Shown here piece after piece: positions 35,863 to 49,329 of a stretch of 64,000 bases of DNA (position 1 is the stretch's first letter; every line of letters begins with the position of its first letter). Source of the stretch: Megamerina dolium (taxonomy: Eukaryota; Arthropoda; Insecta; Diptera; Megamerinidae); the NCBI GenBank assembly GCA_963854835.1, contig OY978526.1, forward strand, positions 64,829,765-64,893,764, given 5' to 3'. The notes beneath the pieces were generated by a model, which was not told where the DNA came from, ran no database searches, and saw nothing but the letters and a program-made list of their open reading frames with translations. The translations under genes were made by a program, and so were the position numbers.

Positions 35863-38069
35863 TTTTATGTCGTCGTATAAAATCCGGTTTTTTTATTAGG
35901 AAAATTATCTTTTTTTACCTTATCAATATGATTGTGGTACAACTTATCTGAAGTAGTTGACGTAAATATACATATCCTGCTATATCCTGCTAACTATTGC
36001 CATATTATTGTGAAAAATTATCATGATTTGTTCTAAATCAAATACTTGAATAAGGAGCTGTCATAATAAATTTATGTCATTTAAGGTTTTCTCGAAGCAG
36101 ACTTGTCGGCAAAAGGTAATTTCCCAATGGGAATTAGGGAATATTATATTATTTACATACTGGCTTGATGGCCAATTGTATGACTTGACAAAAAAAAAAG
36201 ACAACATATATGTCAAACATTTGCAACACTTTTATCTAAATAATTACGCTGGTATAACAGAGCAATAATTGAGGTTTTTTTTTGAAATCGTATAGGTTTT
36301 TCTACTGTTGTTTTATTTTCCAATTAAATCTTCTTTGCTAATTTTGGTTTTTTTTTTCCAAATTCAATTATTAGCTAATATGATGACATAATTTGCCCAC
36401 TTGAACTTTTATGTCAATATCCAAACAAAGGTTATACATATTATCATCGAGATAATTAATCGTATGGCCCAGGCGAGATGATGTATTAGGGTCACTTTTT
36501 ATAAATATCAGATTTGTGGTTCACCTAGTTGACACAACATATTTGCAATGTTTGAAATAAAATTGTGTCATAGGTGTGTACATTTTATATTAGTTTTGAT
36601 ATTTTCTGGAAGATGATTTTCAACTTTTTGAGTGGTATGAGGAATGTATGTCATTTAAATCGCTTATAAGAACGTGTTTAATATGCGAATATGAATTTAG
36701 AGCCAACAATTTTTATTGTTATTTTTGTTTAGAAGAATATTGTGTAATTAATGTACTCATTACTCATAACTCATACTCATAAACAGTATTATTATTTTTC
36801 ATTATGTGTTTCTTTTACACTTGGATGCAATCTTTTAGAGAAAACACGATATAAAACTGGAATGTGAGTTCAATTGAAGAAAATTGTATAAAAGTGTCTC
36901 AAAAAATAATATCGACTTGAAATATGTCATAATATTTGTAATATTTGTACAATCACTAAAACAAACTCCATTTTCTATGTTTAATAAAAAATAAATAGAA
37001 AAACATTGTGGAGGAACCAACCCAAAAAAAAATTAATAAATAATTATACATACCTACTATAAAAGAAAAACATATAGAACCCCACCCCAAGTGCAATATG
37101 TACTTAAATTATCCCCCATCACATACTTGTGTCGTATGTATGTATGCATGTACATTATTCCAAGCTTAGTTTCATTCAAACATGCACACATTGAATAAAA
37201 AAATTACAAAATAAATAGAACGGCAATAGCATGAGCAACAAGCAATCATTTTCCAAATGAGAAAACAAACAACAACAACAACTGTAACAAGGAAATAAAA
37301 TAGCACACAACTACTAAAGTATGTACTTAATAGCAATAGCTTATGAAAAAATGTCGTCATCATGATCATTATGATCATCTGTTTTGAATTAGAAAAAGAA
37401 GCAAAATAATAACAACAACATAAATAAATGAAAAATAAGGCATTGAAAGTGAAACAGTGTGTGGAAATACAGACATTTTAGAATGTTTAATACCATGTTC
37501 GATTACTTTCAAATATTATGATTTTTTGTAAAGCAATTGTTTTAGTGGCCCTTATTATAATTTATTTTATTATTATTTATTATTATTATAATTTTTAAAA
37601 TTTTGTCATAATTTTTCGTGCAATTTTGTAACAATTTTTTCTTTAATTCCATTAAAAAAAGTATTTTGTTCTTGTTGAAATACTATTTTTATTCAGGTAG
37701 AGCTTTTGGCAAAGCTTTTAAAAAATTTATTTTTTAGGTTTTGTTAATTTTTAACCAAGAGCTCTACTATGACCACTTTTTCAAAGGACCAGACAGCTTT
37801 ACTTTAATAAAAATAACATTACTTTTACAAAAAAAAATATACATATATTGTATTATGGAAGAGCTAATTTAATAGAGCTTTTGTTTAGAACACACCGTCC
37901 ACTCACTGCTCGCATATTCACTAGTTCTTTTAACACGTATATAAAGGATATTTATTTAAGACTGTTCGATCTTGAAATCAAAATTGATTACAATTGATCG
38001 TCCACAAAATGTGGCTCCTGATAAGAAAGGTCATTTTTTGAAATGGTAATATACATTATCCAAACCCCA
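35863..38069. other. AT-rich non-coding DNA, possibly intronic
   Basis: Follows the strong donor at 35857. No ORF with a domain, no recognisable repeat. If the leader exon is real, this is the start of its intron. Confidence 0.4.
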
Positions 38070-38680
38070 GCAAGTAGTGAAGATAGGGGATAAGTATCGG
38101 AGAAATATTGGGGAGCAAAAATTAATAGGTGTCGATCCTACATTTGATTTCTCTAGGGACAATTCTTGGGTTTATTTTATATAGTCGTATGTATAGAAAA
38201 ATATTGAAGAGGCAAAACTAATGACGGTCGAAATTACATTTGGCACTCCTACATTCATTGTGTTCAATTTGTGTGGCAGTCCACTTAAAAGCTAAACGAC
38301 GGTGTTGGGTGAAAATATTATGATGATAAAAATAAAAAGGGGGCGGTAATATATTTTGGGAGCATGTACTTTTATCAAAAAAATGTTAATTCTATAGAGG
38401 ATCTCCCCTTAGCATTGAAGATAGGGGATAAATATGCTACGGAGAAATGTCGAAAACATAAAATTAATGGCCGGTTATACATTTTCCCCACCTAGGTGCG
38501 AATCCAGGTAACAAAACAGTGAATTTTATAAAAACATCAACTTTGCAGGGGAACCCCTAAGGAATGCAGATAGAAAATAAGTATGATTCCGAAAAATATG
38601 TAGAGGTGGAAATTAATGGGGGTCGGTCATATTTTTGACCGCTATAGAGACGAGATTTTATGGCTAAATAATAAGAAAAC
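38070..38680 (+). repeat. Degenerate tandem repeat family B, array 1
   Basis: Units contain GTGAAGATAGGGGATAA, then GAGAAATATTGG, AAATTAATGG and GGTCGG(T)TATACATTT. Best preserved starts are at 38077, 38414 and 38564, with weaker units near 38190 and 38305. Unit length is about 125-170 bp. The surrounding text (CCCCTAAGG, CTCTAGGGACAATTC) also repeats. No coding function is apparent. Confidence 0.6.
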
Positions 38681-39070
38681 TGATAGAATCCCAGTTTTTT
38701 CCAACTTTAGGGGTTGTGAGTGAGTTCTAAAATTTCATCAATTGGGACAAACATTTCTGTATTGTAGTTTTTTTTCTATCAAATCGAATGATTTTATCCT
38801 ATAGAGAACTAGGAAAGAAATACTTGCAAAAACAAGCCACCTTCATATAGCATACATAATTATTTTGCAATTTTCCATTTATTACAAATTTTTATTATTG
38901 CCTTATGTTTTTGGTGGTGGTTGTTGTTGTTATACTACTTTATACTACAAGTACAACCATGCATGTGTACTTACTTATTCGAGTATCTCTCACTATTTTT
39001 CTTCCACTCTTTCTCAGTCTAATTGAAATTTAGCTCCTTTATACATAAACATACATAGGTGTATATACCC

Positions 39071-39167
<97 letters not shown>

Positions 39168-39175
39168 TGTGTGTG
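39071..39175. repeat. Compound TA/TG microsatellite
   Basis: (AT)n at 39071-39098, GTAC, (AT)n at 39103-39134, then (GT)n broken by one ATG to 39175. ORFs in this stretch are translated repeat. Confidence 0.95.
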
Positions 39176-42100
39176 CGGCATTAGAAAAAAGAACAAATAA
39201 GCTGCGCCCCTTTTTCTTCCATGTATGTTTTACCAATGTATTGTTATACGTAGTATTGCGTTATTTGTTATATGAGACTAGAGCTGCTGTGACTGTTTGA
39301 ATGTATCTGATTTGCGCTGATGATGATGATGGAGCTTGTCATAATTTCTCATATTTACACTACAATGATAGCATATAAATATGTACTTATGTATACTTTA
39401 TAATCTACAAAAACTGTATTTGTTATTGCATATGGATGTGTAAAGCATCATTTCAGTTGTTGTAATCAACATCATCATCAGTGTCATCACAATACTTGTT
39501 ATTGTTGTGATTTAGCTTCGTTTCAGTGATTGCCGATTTTGTTTTTGGTTATTCTTTATATTTTCTATTTTCGAACATATTTTGGTCTTTGCCTCATTTG
39601 GTGGGGATAAAATTACCCCCATTGTTCATCCAGCCAACCAACCATACAATCTAGTTGTAACGTAACCATCCTATATTATAAATATATATGTACGAATTGT
39701 ATTATATCTGTACGATATCCATATACTTGTATCTGTAAGTATTTACTCGATATGAATACCCTGCAGTGCAACGGTGGTTTGACTACTTCTCTTGGAGCCA
39801 GTGATTGTTTCCATCTTCGGTTACCATTTTGTATGACCATTTCTACTAGTTACTTTACTCAACGTTTGTCATTGTCAATTGCTTCTTCTGCATTACTTGC
39901 AACTTGTTAGTAAACTGGTAGAACGACAGTTGTCCTAAGCCAAACACCAAGAGTTAGTTCTTCAAATAATATTAGATTATGAACAAAAATCAAAATTCGA
40001 TTTCTAAATGATGACTCTTAATCGATGATGGTGTAAAATACATCTACGTCAGTACGTTGACCTGCGCTGGAACCACTCGTTTGCCTTCTTTCCTCTATTG
40101 CTACCATTTATGATTACTATTTTGTTGCAGGGATTTCCCTACATATGTTTGTCATCCTCAACATGATGATGAGATATTTATGTATTTATTGCAAGTATCA
40201 TTTATGCATATATGTACATATTGTATTTATGATATTTACAACAATGAGATGAGATCGACAATAATAATTGTAAATGCTTACATATGAATATTTACATATG
40301 TTATATCATGAGGCTGCTTATACGGTAAGCAATGTTGATATTTGCTACTACTATTTATTGGTTTTATTGCAACATGCATATACCATATAGTAAATTTATT
40401 TATATATCATAAATATAACGGAAAAAAAACCATGGAAATTATTTTATTGTAACACAGACTGTCTGTTTGATCATTGGTGTCAATTGCGTGACAGGTAATG
40501 CCTACTTTATTTTGAAAAAAATGGGATGAAAACCATTGGAATGAAAATTTCAATAACAACAATATTGTCATATATGAATTATTTAATATGTGGATCATAG
40601 TTTTGTATAAGAGTTAAGAGTGGATGCCATCAGATTACATCAATTTTCATTTTGTGCCCAAATTAACTCTATCTAACAAGTATTCAAACGATAGTTTTAT
40701 ATTTTCGTGTATAAAATGCCATGAAACGCCATACTTTTGTACAGTAGGTAGGTTTGGTTTTCATCTGATTACGCCTATTTTTTAATATTTCTATTTTGCA
40801 ATCAAAATAATTTTAATTACCAAGTTTCAGTTCGAAAGTTTTATGGAATATATGCAGAATGTGGAAAAGCGCAACCAAATATAGAAGTGCTTTCTGAAAA
40901 TGTAGGTACAAAATTTGACGGAATTTTGAAAATAAGCTTTTTCTCAAAATGGGCAAGTTATGCAACAGAACCTATCGTACTATCGTATAAAAAATAAAAA
41001 AATCAAAGATACTCTTCCTCAATATAAATATAAATGAAATCAAGCTATAGCGCTGAAATTTAATATGGACGCTAAGGTTGTCAATATCATACCAATATCA
41101 AACAAATTATTGAGAATGGGCAACTGGGAGTGGTACCTCCCAAATAGACAATATAGACTTGTTCGGACAAATTAATTTTCATTCCTTTAATCTTTATATT
41201 GAATGTGAAAAAAAATTCGGGAATTTAAAATTCTTTAGTTTTAATTTACAATTTTTCGAAAATTGCCCATATTAGTGTGTTTCTATTAAAACCAGACGAA
41301 AAATTTATGCAATAAATTCCTGTGAAAATTTGATTTTTTTTATTGAAACTTGCTTGTTTAACCTTTTCTTTGATCCTAATTTGAAAACTCACACACTCAT
41401 AAGTTATGTGTACCGTTCGATTACAGGCGCACATATACATACAAATAACACCTGTTAAGCGAAATATGCAAATTTGATATTCATTTATTATAAAACAAAA
41501 AAAAAACCGTTTTATACGTACGTTATTTTGCTGCTGTTGTTGTTGTTGTTGCTTTTTTCGCAATCTTAACCCACTTCTCAAGCTAAACAATAAAAGCAAA
41601 TCAAAATGAAAATAACACCAACAACAAACACAATGACAGAAAACCAAAATTTATGATTGCAAAATATCAACAACAATAACAACAATGACAACAACAAATA
41701 AATACAATCCAAAATCAACCATAAATTGATCACACATAAATTTAATTTGTCTGCCTGGTGATTGGTGGTTGGTGGCTCTGTCTACCACTGTTATTTACTG
41801 TTGTCTCGCATACATACGAGGATGTACTTTTACATAAATATGCATGTATTGTTTGCTCTTCTTAATGATTGTTAATGAAAAATTGGCAACACTAATAACA
41901 CCAACACACACTAACGACAGCAAAAATTATTTATTATCAGACATATTATTTAGTTAGCCTAAGATCACGATGATGATTAGCAATGACAAAAAAAGGTAAA
42001 TATCGTATACCCACAGCAAAAAAAAACAAAAAAACAATAACAACAAAAAATAAATCGAAAGATGAAATGCTTTATAGAGAAATAGAGCGAGAGAGTAAAG

Positions 42101-43079
42101 TTAATAAGATTGAGCGATAATAAAATTTAGAAAATAATTAATAATTAACTATTGGAAGGAAGGAAATTCCACAGAGCGGTAGGGAGAAAGAGAGAGAGAG
42201 AGAGTGAGAGAGAACAGGTGATAAGATAGTTTATGTATTTATAATTAACTACATACATATGTACATGCATAAATGCCTATAAACATATGCATAACTGTTT
42301 AAATTAAATTATTTATGCTTAGCATAGCGTACAAAATACGAGAAATACATAACTGTCTGTGAAATTAACAGTTATACTGTATTCTAAAGGAATATCAAAT
42401 ACGAACAGATACGCATACTCACACACACATACATTGTAGGTACCCTACATCCATACTAGTATACTGTGTTCTCTCATAAATACAATATTTACTTTGGTAG
42501 ATGTAAATGTAAAAACAACAAAAACAACAAACGACAATCACAAATAAAGAACAACAGCAAGCAACAATGTGTTTGCTTCGGCACGTTTATACTTTTACAA
42601 TACCTCAATACTTAAGTTTTTGTGAAATGCTTTCTCTCCTTCTTCCTCCTCACTTATTCATTTGTTCATTCTCATTATTATTTTTTTTTTTTTTATTTTT
42701 TACTTATTTTTTGTGTATGACTGTGTAAAGGGTATTTAACCTTAAATACAAATATTTCATATACAAGTACCAAGTACTACCTATCTATCTACTTGTGCGA
42801 TTATATGAGGGCAAAGGGCTGAGCAAGAGTGAGAGAGAGAGAGAGATAGAAAGGTAATGTTTGCGTTTTACATTTCTTTTAATTAATAGGTAGTTTAAAT
42901 AAATTTTATGATTTTATAAGCGAATACTATTGCAGCTATGTGTTACTTTTTCTGATGATACAAAAATAAAATCTTAAAAACAACAATAAGAATAATATTA
43001 AATTTTATTTTCTCACAATCAAAGTAAATCATTACTTAAGATTTTGAAATGCGTGAGCCAAAAAATGTACATTAAATGC
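39176..43079. other. Non-coding DNA with dispersed repeat family A
   Basis: Family A units lie at about 40690-40790 (ATATTTTCGTGTATAAAATG, GGTTTTCATCTGATTACGCC) and 40820-41220 (weaker). The rest is AT-rich with GA runs (42186-42215) and CAA triplets. No gene. Confidence 0.45.
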
Positions 43080-43620
43080 CGCATCGAGGTGAAATTTTCC
43101 GTTCCCTCCGGTCCTAGGGGTCTCCTCTAAAGGTAAAAATGAATAATCGAATAATATTTCTTTGGAACCCACATCCTATCTCCCTTTTCCCACTCTTCTC
43201 GGGGTCTCCCATACAACATTTACGTTTTCATAAAATTCGCTCGCACCGCAACAGAATTCTCCTAGAAGGTTAAAATATATTTTCGACTGCCATTTAATGT
43301 TGCACCTCAACCGCCCTTAGAGGGGCCAATGTCATGTTTTAGTTTTACCATCCTAACAACAAGTTTACCATCTATCTCCACCTCTTTAAGAAGGCTGTTA
43401 TACAAAATGAACGAAATAACACCTGAAAAACGACAAATAACCGAATTTAAAGAAATATATGCGAGGTCGATCTCCTTTAATTTTTCTTACATAACATTTC
43501 ATCTGAATATGGTCATCCCGTATCTCTATCCACTAAGGATTTCCACTACAAAATTTACGTTCTTTAGAAAACTGACGGTTGACCGTTCCTAAGGTTTCCC
43601 CAAGAGCTCAACGTTTCTAC
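43080..43620 (-). repeat. Degenerate tandem repeat family B, inverted array 3
   Basis: Read on the minus strand, this GC-richer block yields GGGAGATAGGATGTGGGTTC and TGGATAGAGATACGGGATGA, like the AAGATAGGGGATAA core of the 38- and 46-kb arrays, with TCTAGG/CTAAGG-like spacers. The 87-aa ORF on the plus strand is a by-product. A weaker relative in the same orientation may lie at 16480-16690. Confidence 0.45.
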
Positions 43621-43743
43621 CCAACGGGCTTATGCACTATATATACCAACGGAAACGGTCAACGGAAAATAAAACACGAAAACAATTTTTTTTAATGCAA
43701 TTCCAATTGAGCGTAAATAAATAATTTTCGAACAAATATACAT

Positions 43744-44028
43744 AAAAAAATAAAAAAATAAATATATGGCACTTAAAGCCCCAAAGGGCTCATTGGCCGA
43801 GCTTCTCTTCCATTACTGTTGTGCGTCTTAAATTTGGACAGTATTAGAAGGGACCTACATATTTTAACCGGTTCCGAACGGCGAATACTTGTGACATCAC
43901 TTTTTCTGAGCTTTGTCACAGAGTTCTTTTAGAAGCTTTTTCATGGCAAGTTGTTACTGTCGGAAGAATTTCCAATTGCCTACAGATCAGACGGCGAACA
44001 CACTAACCACTGAGCTTCGGCACCCACC
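43744..44028 (-). repeat. tRNA-derived SINE with box B deleted
   Basis: It is the closest relative of the 11.3-kb copy: the distal GCCCCAAAGGGCTCATTGG, TTAAATTTGGACAGTATTAG, CTTTTTCTGAGCTTTGTCAC and TTTTTCATGGCAAGTTGTTA stretches are shared almost unchanged. Between CCAATTGC and CTACAGATC about 79 bp are missing, removing box B and the head/body junction. The left edge is an A/T-rich simple tail. Without box B it should not be transcribed from its own Pol III promoter. Confidence 0.85.
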
Positions 44029-46299
44029 CATAAATCATAAATACATATACAAAGCTCGAGAATGGGCGTAACCGTATGAAAATCACATCTATTTCCCAAT
44101 AAAACTCAAAACATGTGATTATGTTTACTAACTTCTGTAATATTAGGTAACAATTCCATAATATTAGGACCAAGAATGAATATCGTGATGTCGCTTGAAG
44201 ACTGAAATTACAAGTTTTGGAACAATCAATGTCTACTCATCTTTAATGCGTAGCCGAATATACGTTATCTGCATCTCAAATGCTCCAGAAAGGAAGCAAA
44301 TCGTGGCATCATGCCCATCACCTTTCACCGTGGTCATCATTTATTTAATTTAATTTTATCATAACTAGTATATGGTATATTTATGTTTATTCGTTGATTT
44401 TATTGCTCAATTTTTATAACACCACCATGCTGCATATTTAATGCAAAAGAAAAAGAAATCAAAAACAAAAATTATTATGAAAGGAATCAACATAGTCAGG
44501 GATTTTGTTGAAAAGAAATGTTAAGAAATCATAACAACAACAACAGCATTGGAAGCACATACATTGTTAACAACAACAGCAGTAACACCAATGTGAATTT
44601 CAAAAGTGGAACACATACAAACAAAACAATGTGAATTAATAAAATCAAAGGAAAAAAAACACACACCAACAAAAAGAACAGAAAAAAAAAGGTCACTGAC
44701 CAAATTATGTTTTGTAATGAAAGCTCAAAGTGAAAAAGAAGAAAAGGTGGGGGAAAAAAGAAAAATGGACAACACAAAGACAAATAAATAATAATAAAAA
44801 TTATAAATTATGGATAGTAAGTATTTGTGTATGTATATGTTGTGTATATAGCAAAGTGAAGAAGAAGAAAAAGAGTAGCAAAAATTAAATGAATTTTTAT
44901 GAAATGTTACTCGTTACGTATGCAAAAGAGCCAAGTTAATATGATAATATGAAAAAAGAAACAGAAATAAAAGGAATCGCATGCGAATAACTTGGAAGTT
45001 TTGATTTTTTCGTGGTGTTTCTCTTTTCATGTCATAAGAAAAAAATTAGAAAAATTAATTGGATTGTTATCAACACATATCGCACGCTCGCACATACTCT
45101 AAGCATATACTATTTATGAAATATACTACTAATGAATGATTACTCTCCCATTAGCAGTGACAGAAGTCACATCCAGTTTAGTTTGCACAAAAGGTCACGA
45201 ATACTAGCTGCGACAAACAGATCGACCTCACTATTATTTTTAACTATATGGTATTGTTGCTTTGACCCTTTTTGTTGTTGTTATCCGAAATACCTCTGAT
45301 TAATGCAGGTACTATTGTTTGTCTTTAAAAGAACTTTATTGACTTCATTATTTATGGCTTTAGAACAATTCACATAGTTACATTCGCGTATAGTTCATTT
45401 ATATGTACAATGTATAGTTATATATGATTTTTTTTTACCAATCACATCACAAGAGCAACAGATAAATATATATATGAAATATATGGTTTCTTAAAGATAA
45501 ATATGTATTTGAACAATGTTCGAAAACCATCGCATATAATACTTTGTCGATCTAAAGTTAGATGACCACTTTATTTATTGAAAATAAAAGAAACCAGTTA
45601 ATCCTACGGCCAATAATAATCGGTTTCAATAATAATCGAATATTTACGTTGGATTTAAATTTAAATAATTTTAGTTTTAGAATTCACATACATTTTTCTA
45701 CCACACAAAATGTAGGTAAGCAATGTTGTCAACTAACTAATAAGACTAACGTGAATTGCAAAAATATTTACGAGTAATTATGTGTTAAACATCTTAATTG
45801 AGTTCCGTAAAGCTCAAATCTACATTGCTACGTAAAACACCGAGCCTTTCAGATTAATGACAAAGTCGTCGAAACTTGAAGAATCCAAAGAGAAGCGCGC
45901 CAATAAAATCATCCAGAAACTACTCAAATATATTACCATAAACATATAGAGAATACTTACTAGAGTATCATATAAAACTAACAATTCCAGCTTTGAATGT
46001 AGGCATGTGATACAAATGCTCGTAATGATACTTTTTACTTGTTCTGAAAGCATTTTCTTCTAGCTGGAAGTAAGAGTTATAATTTTTCGAGATATTCCTT
46101 CATCGACTCTCTTAAGATTTTAATGTTGAATCCTAATATGTACAACTTTACTTTTAATAGCCGTGCAACGTAAAAACATAAACAAAAAACGTATGATTTT
46201 ACAATACACACTCTCACCATCTACAGATTTGAAAGTGATGCCAAAACACCGTAAATATGAGGCATTAGTTAAACCATAGTAAACTTTTTCATTTTGTAT

Positions 46300-46800
46300 A
46301 AGCGCCCCCTTAAAGGGTGAAGATAGGGGTAAACATGCTAGTGAGAAATATTAGGATAAAAATTGAACCCTCTTAGGGGCACCTTGCTAGTGATGGGAAC
46401 CAACTTCATAAAAATTAACTGTGGGGAGCTCTCATAAGGCATGCAGATAGGGGGTATGTCTATTCTGTGCATATATTGGGATATAAATTTAATGGGGGTT
46501 GGTTTTACATTCGTATCCTCTAGTATCGATTCCTGGAAAGCTACGTGGTAAATTGTCGATATTCAGCTATTTTGCCATGATTTTATATGACAGTCCCCTT
46601 AAGCGGTGAAGATAAAGCGTAAATAATATTGAAAAAATTTTTGTCGAAACTACATTATAACCTTCTTAAGACGGTTTCTCCGGAGCTATGGAGTTATTTG
46701 TTAATGTTCTCTAGTGACGACTTTAGAACGGGTGGAGATAGGAGGTGTGCATGTGAAGGAGAACTATTCGGAGAAAATGAATAGCAGTTGGTTATACCAA
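46300..46800 (+). repeat. Degenerate tandem repeat family B, array 2
   Basis: Unit starts are at 46317 (GTGAAGATAGGGGTAA), 46441 (ATGCAGATAGGGGGTATG), 46606 (GTGAAGATAAAGCGTAAA) and 46732 (GTGGAGATAGGAGGTGTG), spaced 124-165 bp. Each is followed by a GAGAAATATT/AAATTTAATGGGGGTTGG-type segment, as in the 38-kb array. Confidence 0.6.
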
Positions 46801-49278
46801 ATATTATGAAAAACCCACTTTTCTCAAACTTTACGACTCGTTACCAATTTTTAAAATTGCGTTTGTGGTTTTTTACTAGAAGCGCCTATGAGAACTATGA
46901 AAATTTTGAACCTATACATTTGGCGGCCACCTTAATGTACATATATGTAAGTATCTACTTATTATTTGCACAGTCTTCTTCTGCTATTTATCGCTCTGTT
47001 TTCATCAATAATATGACACTGGGACTAAAAGGATTTACATATGTGTACATACAAATTTTTGCATATGAACCTAATTCCTTTCCTCCTCACTTTGACTATA
47101 TAAGTAGGTACCTATATATTACATAACTACATACTATATGCTTATTTAAGCCTTTTTCACATGCATTCATATAGTATATACATACTTACATGCATATATA
47201 AGTATGTATGTCACATGAGTTGAGATACCCGAATATGCATTGTTGTGGTTTTTTTGTTGTATGCCTTAATTTAATTAGCGTAAAAGCCAAAGCTCAATGT
47301 TCGTTCGTCCCAGCAATCGAACACAAGACCGAACAACCGACAAGAGGGAGCAATTGCTGAAATGAAAGATAAAACAAAAACACAATTATAAATATGTATG
47401 GGAGCCTACATACATGTATTAGTTGCTTCCTATTTACATGCCACTTGTAATTCACCTCTCGTATGCACCTCCAGATGCTTACTACATACATGATACGAGC
47501 ACCATTGCCAACGCCGGCAAAACATGCGCATGGATATGTCTCACAATGAGTGTTTTTATTGTTTGAGTTATAGGCAAATATGTGGAATGTGTATTACAAT
47601 AAACAACAACATTATCATCCGTCATAGGAAATACATATAAAGTAAGCAGCACACTGGAAGTCAGGCACCTTTAAGTCGACAATGTTGTAGGGGACATTAT
47701 CCGTTTATGCACGACATAAAAACATTTGTTTTTGCATGCAAGAACAATGCATAAGTAAAAACTCTTAACAATAAAACAAATAGAAATAATATTTGTTTAA
47801 TTCTTTTTTAATAAAATAATTTATGGAAAAGTGGAAACACTGGCCGGCTCCTTCATTTTATTTACTTAAGATTAAAATGATATGAAAACAAAGATATGAA
47901 CAAGTGCGACACAGCTTGGCGCATTATATGATAAACAGAAAAGGAGAGATTAACAAGTGCGATACTTTATGGCATTAACTTTTCTCTACAGATATATGCA
48001 TTGGTCGGAATTTACAAAATAAAAATAAAATAAAATTAAAAACAACAAGAAGGAGAAGAAAAAAGAAACAGTGAAATTATTTTTGATTACAATTCCTTAC
48101 AGTTAAATTGTAATTACATATATGTCCGTGTACTTTGATCCACTGTTCAATGCCTCCACTTCAATGTATGCATATATATGCAATGATTACAACAAGAAGC
48201 AAATAAGAAAACGTTTAATCCTCTCAAAGAGGATTTTTCTTTTGCATTTGCACACGACACCAACACAGCAATATTGCTGTTGCTTTTTCGGCCTTTTCTC
48301 GTACAAAAAGAATGAACAAATTTGAATTAAAAAAAAGCTAAGTATCATGCATACATACAATAACAACAGCAACACCAATGAACGAATGAGTGCACACAAT
48401 TATAGATTCCAAGGAGAATGCAGGAAAGTCACCTTTAAACACACAGGCAGACATGCATAGAGGCAAAACAAACAGTTCGCATATATTTGCTATAGAAAAT
48501 ATAAAGCCCCACTGATAATAAGAGCCTAGTGGTGATGGAAACAACGACGATGGTCGTCATCGTCAACGCCGTGATGAGCAAGGAGAAAGCACAACACAAG
48601 TAAACTGGCGAGCGTATGACAGAGAAAGCGTAAGAAAGGGAGATATATGTATAATAAGTATGTACTATGTACATGAGCAGGCAAGTACACAGGCAGATTT
48701 TTATCATGGTTCCCTTCAATATAAACAGCAACAGACGCAAAGACACATCACTATGTGGTAGCAGCAACAAGAATATATACGCACTACATAGTATTTATAT
48801 TTATACAGTACGGTTATTGTTGTTGTTGTTGTTGTTGTTGTCGTTATACAAGTATACGGGAAAATATGAATTAGTATGCTGTTTTGTTGATTTCGATAGA
48901 GAAAAATAGACAAATTTTGTGTTCTCTAGTCCAAATAACAAGAAGAAGAAATAGAATGAGCAAAACGACGGTAGGTAGTAAATAGTATAAAACAAAGTAT
49001 GGACAAAGAAAGAATAATAACAATTTATTTGAAGAGCTTTTTTCGTAATCATCGGCATTGTCTATGATTACTGGAACGATGATGACGACAATGATGATAT
49101 CGTCACCACACGATCCTCGTTGTTGCTACGAACGATGATAACATTGTTTGTTTGCCTGCCAGTGCCAGGCATCAATATTCAACATTGTCGTCGATTACAA
49201 CGTACATACATATGTATGCTTTGTATAAAAAATGGGTGGGATTGTTATACAAATCCAAATAATCTGGAAAGCGACACC

Positions 49279-49280
<2 letters not shown>

Positions 49281-49325
<45 letters not shown>
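49281..49325. repeat. GA microsatellite, 45 bp
   Basis: Pure AG repeat. It is also a dense GAGA-factor-type motif cluster. Confidence 0.95.

Positions 49326-49329
<4 letters not shown>

Noticed and set aside
41246..41647. 133-codon minus ORF
   Set aside because: Low complexity with a poly-Gln from a TTG repeat; no recognisable motif or gene context.
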